DNA of 64,000 nucleotides from Desulfofundulus kuznetsovii DSM 6115 (GCF_000214705.1 NC_015573.1:1263001-1327000); one strand, 5' to 3'. Counted from the stretch's first letter, positions 45,397-54,188 are shown. The notes: generated by a model from the letters alone, not told the origin. Program-made: numbers and translations.

Positions 45397-46008
45397 TTGC
45401 TCAACCGTAAAGAAATTCTTTCCATCTTTGAAAAAACCGGTGCCATGCTTACCGGTCACTTTGTGCTTACGTCCGGGCGCCACAGCGACCGTTACTTCCA
45501 GTGTGCCCGGGTGCTGGAACACCCCCGGTATTGCGAGTTGTTGTGCCGGGAACTGGCCCGGGGATGGATAAACGAAGGGCTTAAAGACGTGGATACTGTT
45601 ATTGGCCCGGCCCTGGGCGGCATACTGGTGTCCTATGAAGTAGCCCGGGCACTGGGAGCCAGGAGTCTTTTCACCGAAAGGGAAAACGGGGTAATGACCC
45701 TGCGGCGGGGCTTTGTGCTGTCTCCCGGGGAGCGGGTGCTGGTGGTGGAGGATGTGATTACCACCGGCGGGTCGGTGCGGGAAGTGATTGCGGTGGTCCG
45801 GGAGGCCGGGGCACAGGTAGTGGGAGCCGCCGCACTGGTCGACCGCAGCAATGGAACGGTTGATCTGGGTGTGCCCCTCCAGGCACTGTTAACCGTTCCG
45901 GCGGTTAGCTACAGCCCGGAAGAATGCCCCCTGTGCCGGCAGGGTATCCCTGCGGTCAAACCCGGGAGCCGTCACCTCTCCGGCGCTGGCGGAACTCCGA
46001 GGGGGTAA
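45397..46008 (+). CDS. pyrE: Orotate phosphoribosyltransferase
   Basis: PyrE makes OMP from orotate and PRPP. The 203-residue product has TSGRHSDRYFQCARVL, GPALGGILVSYEVARAL and the PRPP motif VLVVEDVITTGGSVREV (about 111-127). The TTG start follows GAGGTGA. A cysteine-containing tail (YSPEECPLCRQGIPAVKPGSR) extends past the usual end of short OPRTases, as in other clostridial members. An IS200/IS605-like element follows. Confidence 0.94.
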   Translation: MLNRKEILSIFEKTGAMLTGHFVLTSGRHSDRYFQCARVLEHPRYCELLCRELARGWINEGLKDVDTVIGPALGGILVSYEVARALGARSLFTERENGVMTLRRGFVLSPGERVLVVEDVITTGGSVREVIAVVREAGAQVVGAAALVDRSNGTVDLGVPLQALLTVPAVSYSPEECPLCRQGIPAVKPGSRHLSGAGGTPRG

Positions 46009-46062
46009 CCCCTCCCGTTTTAAATACGGCAGTAAAATAGCTGTTGTTGTTGCCTCTGAAAA

Positions 46063-46420
46063 CCTACGGCCTTGTGCCGTAGGATGAAAGAGGCATCGCC
46101 CGGTAGGGCGATAAATACTTCACAAACATCTGTTTCCGTGGTATGATATTCCTGTGCTCTTTGACAATCAGTATGGGGTTGCAACGGGTCAATGGGCCGC
46201 TGCGTAAAACTGATTCCCGAAAGAGACTGGTGCTTTGAAGTAAGCACGTATCTACGTAACCAAATGGCGAAGTAGTAGACGCCCATGGACCGGGCCTTCC
46301 CGGCAAATGCCGGGATGTAGCTCACGAGGAAAGCGTAAGACCAGCGCTTTAGCAGGCAGCATTCCGATGACATGAGAAACCTTCGGGAAAAAGCCCCCGG
46401 GCTTGTCCCGGGGGAGGTTC
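46063..46420 (+). mobile_element. IS200/IS605-derived non-autonomous element (hairpin-bounded) with internal promoter
   Basis: The left hairpin is CCTACGGC-CTTGT-GCCGTAGG (46063-46083) and the right hairpin is CCCCCGGG-CTTGT-CCCGGGGG (46394-46414), followed by AGGTTCAC. The two stems differ but both are 8 bp with the same CTTGT loop, as expected if a Y1 transposase recognised both ends. No tnpA or tnpB frame remains. Inside, TTCACA (46119-46124), 17 bases and TATGAT (46142-46147) form a good promoter directed toward alr. The 46150-46390 interior contains several short stems and could be transcribed as RNA. Exact cleavage points are not resolved. Confidence 0.65.
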
Positions 46421-46447
46421 ACCAATGGTACCAAAAGGGGTTCTGCT

Positions 46448-47587
46448 ATGATCACCGAAAGTTGCAGTAACGGCCGTCCAGTTTGGGTAGAGGTAAATCT
46501 GGGGGCCGTTGCCCGTAACGTGCGGGAGATCCGCAAATTGCTTCAACCGGGTACAAAGCTGATGGCCGTGGTCAAGGCCGATGCTTACGGTCACGGGGCG
46601 CTGCCCGTGGCCCGGGCAGCCCTGGCCAATGGCGCCGAGTGCCTGGCCGTAGCTATTTTGGATGAAGCCCTGGCCCTGCGCCGGGGAGGTATAACCGCCC
46701 CCATCCTGATCCTGGGTTATACCCCCCCGGAACAGGCGTCCTTTTTGGTGGAGTATGATCTGACCCAGACCGTTTTTTCCCTGGATGCAGTCCAGGCCAT
46801 TTCTGCTGCTGCCGCAGCCGCGGGGAAAACCGCCCGGGTACACATAAAGGTGGACACGGGTATGGGCCGTATCGGTGTCTTTCCTTCTGAGGCACCGGAT
46901 TTTGCTGAGGCCGTATCCCGGCTGCCGAATATCTTTATCGAAGGGGTCTATACCCACATGGCCTGCGCCGACGAACAGGACAAAGCTTACACCCGCTGGC
47001 AGTTCGACCGCTTTAAAGAAGCAGTGGCCGGCATTGAAGCCCGGGGCGTAGCCATACCGCTTAAACACGTGGCCAACAGTGCCACCACCCTGGATTTACC
47101 GGAAATGCATCTGGATATGGTACGGACGGGTATTATTTTGTACGGCCTGTGGCCTTCTCCCGATGTGCGGCGGGTAATTGATTTAAAACCGGCTATGCAG
47201 CTAAAAACCCGGGTAGCTTATGTTAAACAGGTGCCGGCTGGTACTTCCATCAGCTACGGCCGCACATTTACCACCACCGGCCCTTCGGTTATTGCTACTC
47301 TCCCCCTTGGCTATGCCGACGGCTGGTCCCGGCTGTTGTCCAATAAGGCCGAAGTGTTAATTCACGGGCAGCGGGCTCCGCTGGTGGGCCGGGTGTGCAT
47401 GGACCAGTGCATGGTGGACGTAACCCGGATTCCGGGGGTGCGGCCGGGGGACGAGGTCGTTCTCTTTGGAGTGCAGGGGGAGCAGTTTTTACCCGTTGAG
47501 GAAGTGGCCTCCCATATGGGCACAATTAATTATGAGATGGTTTGCTTGATCAGTAAGCGGGTACCGCGTATTTATCTTAATGATTGA
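46448..47587 (+). CDS. alr: Alanine racemase
   Basis: Alr makes D-alanine for peptidoglycan, using PLP. The 379-residue protein has MAVVKADAYGHGALPVARAA with the PLP lysine (about 43), KVDTGMGRIGV, HVANSATTL and the second catalytic residue Tyr in TSISYGRTF (about 273). The frame extends to 46403, but the ATG at 46448 follows AAAAGGGG. The upstream 0.4 kb is occupied by a hairpin-bounded element whose internal promoter may drive this gene. Confidence 0.95.
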   Translation: MITESCSNGRPVWVEVNLGAVARNVREIRKLLQPGTKLMAVVKADAYGHGALPVARAALANGAECLAVAILDEALALRRGGITAPILILGYTPPEQASFLVEYDLTQTVFSLDAVQAISAAAAAAGKTARVHIKVDTGMGRIGVFPSEAPDFAEAVSRLPNIFIEGVYTHMACADEQDKAYTRWQFDRFKEAVAGIEARGVAIPLKHVANSATTLDLPEMHLDMVRTGIILYGLWPSPDVRRVIDLKPAMQLKTRVAYVKQVPAGTSISYGRTFTTTGPSVIATLPLGYADGWSRLLSNKAEVLIHGQRAPLVGRVCMDQCMVDVTRIPGVRPGDEVVLFGVQGEQFLPVEEVASHMGTINYEMVCLISKRVPRIYLND

Positions 47588-47602
47588 ACAGGATGACTGA
47601 AC

Positions 47603-47623
47603 GGGCCGGGTTAAACCCGGCCC
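47603..47623 (+). terminator. Hairpin after alr
   Basis: GGGCCGGGT and ACCCGGCCC are perfect inverted repeats 15 bases after the alr stop. The downstream AATTTGCAGTTTTG is only partly T-rich. Confidence 0.6.
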
Positions 47624-47705
47624 AATTTGCAGTTTTGAGGCGACGGTTGTCTGGGCCAAACAGTGCCTCCAGGAGAACGGCCTCCCAGGAATAAGGCAAT
47701 TTTGG

Positions 47706-47768
47706 TTGACTTGAGGAAAGGGTTTTTGTATATTATATGTTAACCAAACATTTATTAATAGTTAACGA
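47706..47768 (+). promoter_or_regulatory. bioY promoter with BirA-type operator
   Basis: TTGACT (47706-47711), 17 bases and TATATT (47729-47734) form a sigma-A promoter. Right after it ATGTTAACC and GTTAACGAT present two GTTAAC half-sites (47739-47744 and 47761-47766) 16 bases apart. This is the architecture of Firmicute BirA (biotin repressor) operators, overlapping the transcription start. Confidence 0.8.
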
Positions 47769-47784
47769 TAGGAGGGATAGGATT

Positions 47785-48354
47785 TTGCAGCTGTCGGTAA
47801 AAGAAATGGTTCTGGTGTCCATGTTTGCCGCCCTGACGGCAGTGGGAGCTTTCATTAGGATTCCCATTCCTTATGTGCCCTTTACCCTGCAGTTTCTCTT
47901 TGTCCTCTTTGCCGGGCTTTTGTTGGGCAAGCGGCTGGCTTTTTTGAGCCAGGTAATCTATCTTGCCCTGGGATTGGCCGGACTGCCCATTTTTGCCCAG
48001 GGTGGCGGCCCGGCCTACGTGCTGCAGCCCACCTTTGGTTACCTGGTGGGATTTGCCCTGGGCGCTTACGTTATCGGGGCGGTTGTAGAAAGGGTAAGGG
48101 AGAAGGGAGTACCCGGTTATTTTCTGGCCAGTATGGCCGGGCTCGTGGTGGTTTACGTTCTGGGAGTGATCCACCTGTACATAATTTTAAATTACGTGGT
48201 GCAAAAACCCTTCACCCTGGCCCAGGCGGTATGGTTTGGAGCCATTGTCTGTGCACCGGGGGATCTGTTTTTATCCCTGGTAGCCTCCCTGGTTGGCGGC
48301 AGGGTATATAAGACACTACAATCCGTCAATCCGGTCCACCGGGAGGTGTTTTAA
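47785..48354 (+). CDS. bioY: Biotin transporter substrate-binding subunit BioY
   Basis: BioY is the S component of the ECF biotin transporter. The 189-residue protein has about six membrane segments with KEMVLVSMFAALTAVGAFIR, PYVPFTLQFLFVLFAGLLLG, GLAGLPIFAQGGGPAYVLQP and PTFGYLVGFALGAY, all family blocks. TTG at 47785 is preferred because AGGAGGGAT precedes it; the frame opens earlier, inside the BirA operator. The stop overlaps the bioD start (TAATG). Energising ECF genes are not in the window. Confidence 0.94.
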   Translation: MQLSVKEMVLVSMFAALTAVGAFIRIPIPYVPFTLQFLFVLFAGLLLGKRLAFLSQVIYLALGLAGLPIFAQGGGPAYVLQPTFGYLVGFALGAYVIGAVVERVREKGVPGYFLASMAGLVVVYVLGVIHLYIILNYVVQKPFTLAQAVWFGAIVCAPGDLFLSLVASLVGGRVYKTLQSVNPVHREVF

Positions 48355-49097
48355 TGGGCAGGGGATACCTGGTTACCGGTACTGATACCGGTGTGGGCAA
48401 GACAGTGATCACCGCCGCCCTGGTGGGGGTCTGGCGTAGACGTGGAATTGATGCCGTAGCCATAAAACCGGTACAGAGCGGGGCAACTGAGGTCAAGGGG
48501 CGGTTAGTCCCCGAGGATGTAGTTTTTTACCGTCATGTGGCCGGCCTGCCCCAGTCCCTAGATGAGCTGAACCTTTATCGTTTTACCCCTGCTGTTTCCC
48601 CTCACCTGGCCGCAAAGCTTTCGGGGGAAAGAGTTGAACCGTCACGGGTGGTGGATTTTTGCCGGGAAGTGCTTCAACGCCACGAGCTGGTCCTGGTAGA
48701 GGGGGCCGGGGGGTTGTGTGTGCCCCTTTCCGGTCCCGACTTTACCGTGGCCGACCTGGCCCGGGAGCTTTCCCTGCCCCTGCTGGTGGTGGCCCGCCCG
48801 GGGTTGGGCAGCATCAACCATACCGTGCTGACCGTAGCCTATGCTCAAAACAGAGGTCTTCCCGTAGCCGGAATAATTATTAACGGCCTAAAAGCGGGAG
48901 AGGCGGGTCCTGCGGAAAAGGACAACCCGGGGATTATTGCAGCTATGACCGGCGTGCCCGTGCTGGGGATAGTACCCTACCTGCCGGGGGTCAGTGTGGA
49001 AAAGGGGAGCGCTGACGGGCTGGTGGAGACAGTGGAAAACACTGTGGTCTGGGGGGATTTGGTTTCCCGGATTTGCGGGTGCACTGGTACAGGATAA
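48354..49097 (+). CDS. bioD: Dethiobiotin synthetase
   Basis: BioD closes the ureido ring of dethiobiotin from DAPA, CO2 and ATP. The 247-residue protein has the P-loop VTGTDTGVGKTVITAAL (GTDTGVGKT at 9-17), AIKPVQSG with the CO2-site lysine, LVEGAGGLCVPLS and VARPGLGSINHT. It is fused by stop-start overlap to bioY. After it a family 1-like hairpin separates it from bioA. Confidence 0.95.
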   Translation: MGRGYLVTGTDTGVGKTVITAALVGVWRRRGIDAVAIKPVQSGATEVKGRLVPEDVVFYRHVAGLPQSLDELNLYRFTPAVSPHLAAKLSGERVEPSRVVDFCREVLQRHELVLVEGAGGLCVPLSGPDFTVADLARELSLPLLVVARPGLGSINHTVLTVAYAQNRGLPVAGIIINGLKAGEAGPAEKDNPGIIAAMTGVPVLGIVPYLPGVSVEKGSADGLVETVENTVVWGDLVSRICGCTGTG

Positions 49098-49152
49098 ACG
49101 TGCTTGCTCCCGGGATGAAATGAAAACGTTGTGCTTAAAATGGGCGAGTGGA

Positions 49153-49250
49153 CCCAGCACTCACCATGATTACTGGCTCTTTTCGAAACCCGAGTGCCAT
49201 TTAAACCTGGAACGCCGGTAGTATAGTCATGTTTTTGGGTGAGTGCTGGG
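49153..49250. repeat. Large hairpin with family 1-like arms, between bioD and bioA
   Basis: CCCAGCACTCACC (49153-49165) and GGTGAGTGCTGGG (49238-49250) are a perfect 13-bp inverted repeat. The arm shares CCAGCACTCAC with the inner arm of the 44.0-kb repeat, but the enclosed 72 bases differ. The interior shows a further imperfect stem (ATGATTACTGGC region against GCCGGTAGTATAGTCAT). It may be a divergent member of the same family or a regulatory leader of bioA. Confidence 0.6.
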
Positions 49251-49301
49251 CGGTAGCCAACCGGGCATTTATCCAGTCTATTTCTTCCGGAGGTGCTCGA
49301 T

Positions 49302-50669
49302 TTGATTAAATACGATCCCGCCCTTTTGGAACAGTGGGACAAGGAGTACGTCTGGCATCCTTTTACCCAGATGCAGCAGTATACCCGGGAAAAACCTCTT
49401 ATCATTGCCCGGGGCGAGGGAAGCTACCTTATTGATGTAGAAGGAAACCGCTACCTGGATGGAGTTTCGTCCCTCTGGGTGACCGTACACGGCCACTGTC
49501 ATCCCGCATTAAACCGGGCCATCAAAGAACAGCTGGATGAAATAGCCCATTCTACCCTGTTGGGTTTGGCCAACGTTCCCTCGATTCTCCTGGCCAAAAA
49601 GCTGGTGGAGATTACTCCCCCGGGACTCAATAAAGTTTTTTACTCCGACGCCGGGGCCACCGCCGTGGAGATTGCCTTAAAAATGGCCTTTCAATACTGG
49701 CAGCAAAAGGAAGGGGGGCGCTTCCGCAGCAAGACGAAGTTCATCTCCCTGGTGGAAGCCTACCACGGGGACACCATTGGTTCGGTCAGCGTGGGCGGCA
49801 TATCCCTTTTTCACGGTATTTTTAAACCTCTGCTTTTTGAATGCCTGCATGCTCCCGCTCCCTATTGCTACCGCTGCCCGCTGGAAAGAGAAAGGGAAAG
49901 CTGCGGGATGGCCTGTGCGGACCGGCTGGAGGAATTGTTAAAGGAGCACCATCAGGAGGTTGCCGCCGTGATCATCGAACCCCTGGTTCAGGGGGCCGCC
50001 GGGATGATCACTGCACCGGACGGTTTCCTTCGCCGGGTGCGGGAACTATGCACCAGGTATAACGTTCTGCTGATTGCCGATGAGGTGGCGGTGGGTTTCG
50101 GCCGGACAGGTCGACTCTTTGCCTGTGAACACGAAGGGGTTTCTCCCGATTTAATGTGCCTGGCCAAGGGTATTACCGGGGGCTATCTTCCCCTTGCCGC
50201 CACCCTGACTACCGATGAGGTCTACAGCGCCTTTCTGGGTAAACCGGAGGAAGGCAAGACCTTTTATCATGGCCATACCTACACGGGCAACCCCCTGGCC
50301 TGTGCTGCCGCCCTGGCCAGCATTGAGTTATTTGAAAAGGAAAATTTGCTGGCCGCCCTGCAACCTAAAATAGAACTGCTGCACCGCAAGCTGGGAGGTT
50401 TCTGGGAGTTGCCCCATGTGGGGGACATCCGCCAGCGGGGTATGATGGTGGGTATTGAGCTGGTAGCGGATAAAAAGACCAAACAACCTTACCCTAGGGA
50501 GGAGCAAGTGGGCCACCGGGTGATCCTGGAGGCCCGCCGGCGGGGGCTGGTTATCCGTCCCCTGGATAATGTGATCGTACTTATGCCCGTACTGGCCATG
50601 TCGGAAGAGGAACTGAACCAGGTCCTGGAGATCACTTATGAATCCATAGCCGTGGTCACGGGTAAGTAA
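49302..50669 (+). CDS. bioA: Adenosylmethionine-8-amino-7-oxononanoate aminotransferase (DAPA synthase)
   Basis: BioA makes 7,8-diaminopelargonate from KAPA, normally with SAM as amino donor. The 455-residue class III aminotransferase has VWHPFTQMQQY, LDGVSSLWVTVHGHCHP, FYSDAGATAVEIALKMA, EAYHGDTIGS, IADEVAVGFGRTG and the PLP lysine in LAKGITGGYLPLAAT. A GTG at 49293 starts the frame, but GGAGGTG overlaps it, so the TTG at 49302 is preferred. bioF, which supplies KAPA, is not in this window. Confidence 0.93.
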   Translation: MIKYDPALLEQWDKEYVWHPFTQMQQYTREKPLIIARGEGSYLIDVEGNRYLDGVSSLWVTVHGHCHPALNRAIKEQLDEIAHSTLLGLANVPSILLAKKLVEITPPGLNKVFYSDAGATAVEIALKMAFQYWQQKEGGRFRSKTKFISLVEAYHGDTIGSVSVGGISLFHGIFKPLLFECLHAPAPYCYRCPLERERESCGMACADRLEELLKEHHQEVAAVIIEPLVQGAAGMITAPDGFLRRVRELCTRYNVLLIADEVAVGFGRTGRLFACEHEGVSPDLMCLAKGITGGYLPLAATLTTDEVYSAFLGKPEEGKTFYHGHTYTGNPLACAAALASIELFEKENLLAALQPKIELLHRKLGGFWELPHVGDIRQRGMMVGIELVADKKTKQPYPREEQVGHRVILEARRRGLVIRPLDNVIVLMPVLAMSEEELNQVLEITYESIAVVTGK

Positions 50670-50806
50670 AAAGTCACCTAATCCCATTTCGTAGTGAGAC
50701 CGCCCCTTGCTGAAGGTGGCGTGTGCCGCTCGATGAACAAGGGAAAAGTTCGTCCCAACACCCCATGCCTGGATAATTAGTTGAGAATCTTGGGGGGTTT
50801 TAGCTT

Positions 50807-51781
50807 ATGTGGCAGGAGATAAAAAATAAGGTCCTGGAAGGGGAGGGCTTAACCCGGGAAGAAGCCCTTGCCCTGGCCGGCTGGCCGCCGGAGAAGCTGG
50901 GGGAGCTGCTGGACTTGTCCCGGCAGGTACGCGAGCGCTTCGGGGGCCGGGAAGTGGAGCTCTGTTCCATCATTAATGCCCGGTCTGGTCTTTGCAGTGA
51001 AGACTGCCGTTTTTGCGCCCAGTCCTCCCGCTACCGGACCGGGGTGAAAACCTATCCTTTGCTTGGGCCGGAAGAGGCCCTGGAAAAGGCCCGGCGCATG
51101 GAAGCCGCCGGGGCGCGGCGTTTTGCCCTGGTGACCAGCGGCCGGGGCATTGGAGAGCAGGATTTTCGGCGGGTGCTGGACACTTACCGGGTGCTGCGGG
51201 CCGAAACCCGCCTGGAACTCTGTGCTTCCCTGGGTATCATTGATGGGGATAAGGCCCGGCGTTTAAGGGAAGCCGGGGTAACCACCTATCATCACAATCT
51301 GGAAACCAGCCGGAGTTATTTCCCCCATATTTGCACCACCCATACCTTTGAGGAGAGGGTGGCCACCATCCGGGCCGCCCAGGCGGCCGGATTAAAGGTT
51401 TGTTCCGGCGGGATCATCGGCATGGGGGAATCCATGGCCGACCGGCTGGAAATGGTCCTGGAGCTGCGGGAACTGGGGGTAACATCAGTTCCGGTAAACA
51501 TTTTAAACCCCATTCCCGGCACGCCCCTGGCCGGACAGAAGTCCCTGCCGGTAGAGGAGATCTTCAAAGCCCTGGCCCTTTTCCGCCTGATCATGCCCCG
51601 GGCCGTTTTACGCCTGTGCGGGGGGAGGGAGCCCGGTTTGGGGGAAAAGCAGCAAAAAGCCCTGGAGGTGGCCGTTAACGGGCTGATGATCGGCAACTAT
51701 CTCACCACCCGGGGCAATGAAGTACAGGAGGACCTGGACATGATAGCCGCCGCGGGGTTAAGGCTGGCTGCCGGGGGCTGA
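50807..51781 (+). CDS. bioB: Biotin synthase
   Basis: BioB inserts sulfur into dethiobiotin by radical SAM chemistry. The 324-residue protein has the radical SAM cluster motif CSEDCRFCAQSS (Cys63, 67, 70), SIINARSGLC before it, YHHNLETSRSYFP, and the NILNPIPGTPL and LCGGRE blocks, with ligands of the second cluster. ATG at 50807 follows a CTTGGGGGG stretch. A 137-base gap separates it from bioA with no clear regulatory element. Confidence 0.95.
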   Translation: MWQEIKNKVLEGEGLTREEALALAGWPPEKLGELLDLSRQVRERFGGREVELCSIINARSGLCSEDCRFCAQSSRYRTGVKTYPLLGPEEALEKARRMEAAGARRFALVTSGRGIGEQDFRRVLDTYRVLRAETRLELCASLGIIDGDKARRLREAGVTTYHHNLETSRSYFPHICTTHTFEERVATIRAAQAAGLKVCSGGIIGMGESMADRLEMVLELRELGVTSVPVNILNPIPGTPLAGQKSLPVEEIFKALALFRLIMPRAVLRLCGGREPGLGEKQQKALEVAVNGLMIGNYLTTRGNEVQEDLDMIAAAGLRLAAGG

Positions 51782-51809
51782 GCCTAAAAAAAAGGTGCGA
51801 TTCCGGCGG

Positions 51810-53567
51810 TTACGCCTTGAGCCTTTCTACCAGTTCCTGATCGGGATTAACGGTGAGGGTGCGCTGTCCGGTATATATAACGTAGCCGGGACGGGCTCCC
51901 CGGGGTTTGTGTACGTTTCTGCGCAGGGTATAATCCACCGGCACGTTTTGCGATTCCCTGGCCCGGCTGAAGTAAGCGGCCAGGGAGGCAGCCTCGGCCA
52001 GGGTGGTTTCCGGTACTGTCCGTCCGCCGGTGCGAATGAGCACGTGGGAACCGGGGATGTCCCTGGTGTGCAGCCAGACGTCTTCACCTCTGGCCAGGCG
52101 CAGGGTGAGGTAGTCGTTTTGCTTGTTGTTCCGTCCCACTAAAATGGTAAAACCATCGCTGGAAGTAAAAACAAGGGGCCGGGGTTTTTCCGGTTCCCTT
52201 TTCTTTTCCCTGTTTGCCGGCTTCAAGTAGCCCTGTTCCTCCAGTTCTTCCCTGATTTCCACCAGCTCCGGTACGGTTGTGGCCTGGATAATGGCCGTTT
52301 CTACGCCTTTTAAATATTCCAGCTCCCTTTGGGTTTGTTCGATCCGGTTCCCGGTTTCCTCCCTGGTTTGTTTGGCCTTGGTATATTTTTTAAAGTAGGC
52401 CTGGGCATTTTGCACCGGTTTCAAGCGGGGATCGAGGGAGATGATTACCATCTTTTTTCCCGGGTCGTAGAAATTTTCCAGGGTAACCTCGCTAAGACCT
52501 TTTTCCAGGCGGTACAGGTTGGCCATGATTAGTTCTCCAAAGATTCTATATTCATCCGCCCGTTCGGCTTTGGCCAGGCTTTCTTCCTGCAGGGAAAGCT
52601 TTTGGGAGAGGCGGCCCATCTCCCGCCGCACAACGGTAAGCAGGGATTGTTTTTTACTTTGATAATCCTGCTCTTCTTCCCTGGCCGTATAAAAGAGATC
52701 GACCAAAGTATTCATGGTACCCTGCCGGCGGGTTAAAGGGTGAAAATGGGTTAGATCAAAGGCGGCAAATTCCCTGGGCCTGCCCTGTTCGTCCAGCACC
52801 AGGGAAGGTTGGAATTCTCCCCGGGCAATGGCGCCGGCCATTTGTTGAATTGCCTGCCACAAAACCACTAGTTCATGTTCCCCGCAATGATCCAGAATAA
52901 GGTCTTGCGCCAGTCCGGCCCGGTAAAGGATCTCCCGCGCCATCACCTGGCTAATCCCATCCAGGATACGCTGCAAGATAGCAGCTACGGGGGTTTCCAG
53001 GGGAGCTTCGAGCAACGCCTGGCGGAATTCCTCTTCTTTCAGTTCCAGGGGATTTAGTTTATGCTGTTCCGGCGGGGGTATATATTCCCGGCCGGGCAAA
53101 ACCTCCCGGTGGCGGCTGACGGCGTAGGTATAGCGTTTGATGGCGTCAATAATTTGCTTTGTACCGGGGTTAACCAGAATAATGTTGCTGTGCCGCCCCA
53201 TGATTTCACATACCAGTTCCTTCAAACTGGGTTCTCCCAGGTCGTTGTAGCTCTGAACCTGGAAAACCAGTACCCGGTCCAACCCCCGCTGTTGGATTCC
53301 CCGGATGCGGCCTCCCTCCAGGTGCTTGCGCAGGACCATGCAAAATACCGGTGGGGATGGGGGGTTTTCCCTTACCCGCCCGGTTAAGTGTACCCGGGCG
53401 TTTTCCGGATGAGCGGAAAGCAACAGGCGGGCCCGGGTGCCCGGGCGGTGGATGAGCAGATGTATTTCCAGAGGAGAAGGTTGGTAGATTCTGTCAATAC
53501 GTCCATCGAGCAGTTCACTTTCCAACTCTTTGCGTACCGCTGCCATTACCAGTCCATCAAAGGGCAT
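51810..53567 (-). CDS. rqcH: RqcH/NFACT family ribosome quality-control protein
   Basis: RqcH binds obstructed 50S-peptidyl-tRNA and directs alanine tailing of stalled nascent chains. The 585-residue product has an N-terminal NFACT-N domain (MPFDGLVMAAVRKELESELLDGRIDRIYQP; key D and R residues conserved), a helix-hairpin-helix region, a coiled-coil (about 290-440) and a C-terminal NFACT-R domain with VGRNNKQNDYLTLR, DVWLHTRDIPGSHVLIR and the HKPRGARPGYV block. The frame extends to 53729, but the ATG at 53567 follows GGAAAGGAAG. A MITE-like element ends 42 bases upstream of its start. Confidence 0.92.
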   Translation of the reverse strand: MPFDGLVMAAVRKELESELLDGRIDRIYQPSPLEIHLLIHRPGTRARLLLSAHPENARVHLTGRVRENPPSPPVFCMVLRKHLEGGRIRGIQQRGLDRVLVFQVQSYNDLGEPSLKELVCEIMGRHSNIILVNPGTKQIIDAIKRYTYAVSRHREVLPGREYIPPPEQHKLNPLELKEEEFRQALLEAPLETPVAAILQRILDGISQVMAREILYRAGLAQDLILDHCGEHELVVLWQAIQQMAGAIARGEFQPSLVLDEQGRPREFAAFDLTHFHPLTRRQGTMNTLVDLFYTAREEEQDYQSKKQSLLTVVRREMGRLSQKLSLQEESLAKAERADEYRIFGELIMANLYRLEKGLSEVTLENFYDPGKKMVIISLDPRLKPVQNAQAYFKKYTKAKQTREETGNRIEQTQRELEYLKGVETAIIQATTVPELVEIREELEEQGYLKPANREKKREPEKPRPLVFTSSDGFTILVGRNNKQNDYLTLRLARGEDVWLHTRDIPGSHVLIRTGGRTVPETTLAEAASLAAYFSRARESQNVPVDYTLRRNVHKPRGARPGYVIYTGQRTLTVNPDQELVERLKA

Positions 53568-53608
53568 AGAAGACTTCCTTTCCTCCACTGACATGTTACC
53601 AAACAGTT

Positions 53609-53915
53609 GAAAATATTTAGTAAAACCGTTATGAGGAGGATGCGGCGCTGTCCGGAGCGAACGACTTGCGAAGCGCCGGTAACAGCACCCGGTGAAGCGA
53701 GGCTGCCGGCTCGGCTCTCGAGGACGCATGATGAACTACCCGGAAGAGGACCTTTTAAGACATATTGTTTCAAAAGGTAACAACGAAGAATGATTAGTGG
53801 CGGGCAATCCGCAGAGAGCCAGAGCCGGTCCGAAGCGAGCCGCGGTGCTGTCGGCGCGGAGCACTGGAGTGAGCGGGGACAGCGCCGCATCCAACCGGGC
53901 TTACTGAATATTTAC
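53609..53915. mobile_element. MITE-like element, family 2 copy B (307 bp, IS66-type ends)
   Basis: The left end GAAAATATTTAGTAAAACCG and the inverted right end GTAAATATTCAGTAAGCCCG match at 15 of 20 positions. The direct repeats AAACAGTT (53601-53608 and 53916-53923) are perfect 8-bp flanking duplications. Each arm carries a GATGCGGCGCTGTCC segment, so the whole element folds as a long imperfect inverted repeat. The region 53825-53890 is the inverse of 30630-30690 in copy A with few differences. No transposase is encoded. Confidence 0.88.
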
Positions 53916-54188
53916 AAACAGTTTATCACTTCCGGCCGGCGACCCGCAAGGTACGGGCAAGGATTCTGCTACCGTTTTTCCTTACCACACCAATATCGAC
54001 AGGATTACGCAGGATACGCGGTTTGTTTACCACCGCGCCACGTTTCGTAAATGGTTTTTGTGCTGCCCCGCTCCCTTTGCCAGCTTTAGCAAAGGGATAG
54101 TTTGGATCATGCCCCTCGGAGGTTATTTTTGCCAGGTGATGCGCATATGTTTAAGTGGGACAAACCGCAATGGTAGGGGTGATGGCCA
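53916..54188. other. Intergenic stretch before the Ca-ATPase gene
   Basis: I see no gene here. A perfect hairpin CCCTTTGC-cagcttta-GCAAAGGG (54073-54096) lies about 90 bases before the ATPase start. No convincing promoter was found. Confidence 0.5.

Noticed and set aside
46020-46373. 117-codon minus-strand open frame across the element before alr
   Set aside because: No ribosome site and no recognisable family; it spans the left hairpin and the internal promoter, so it is probably a chance frame.
46150-46447. T-box or other riboswitch leader for alr
   Set aside because: No T-box GGTGGNACCGCG sequence, no specifier-loop pattern and no U-tract terminator; the hairpin pair with identical loops fits an IS200/IS605-type element better.
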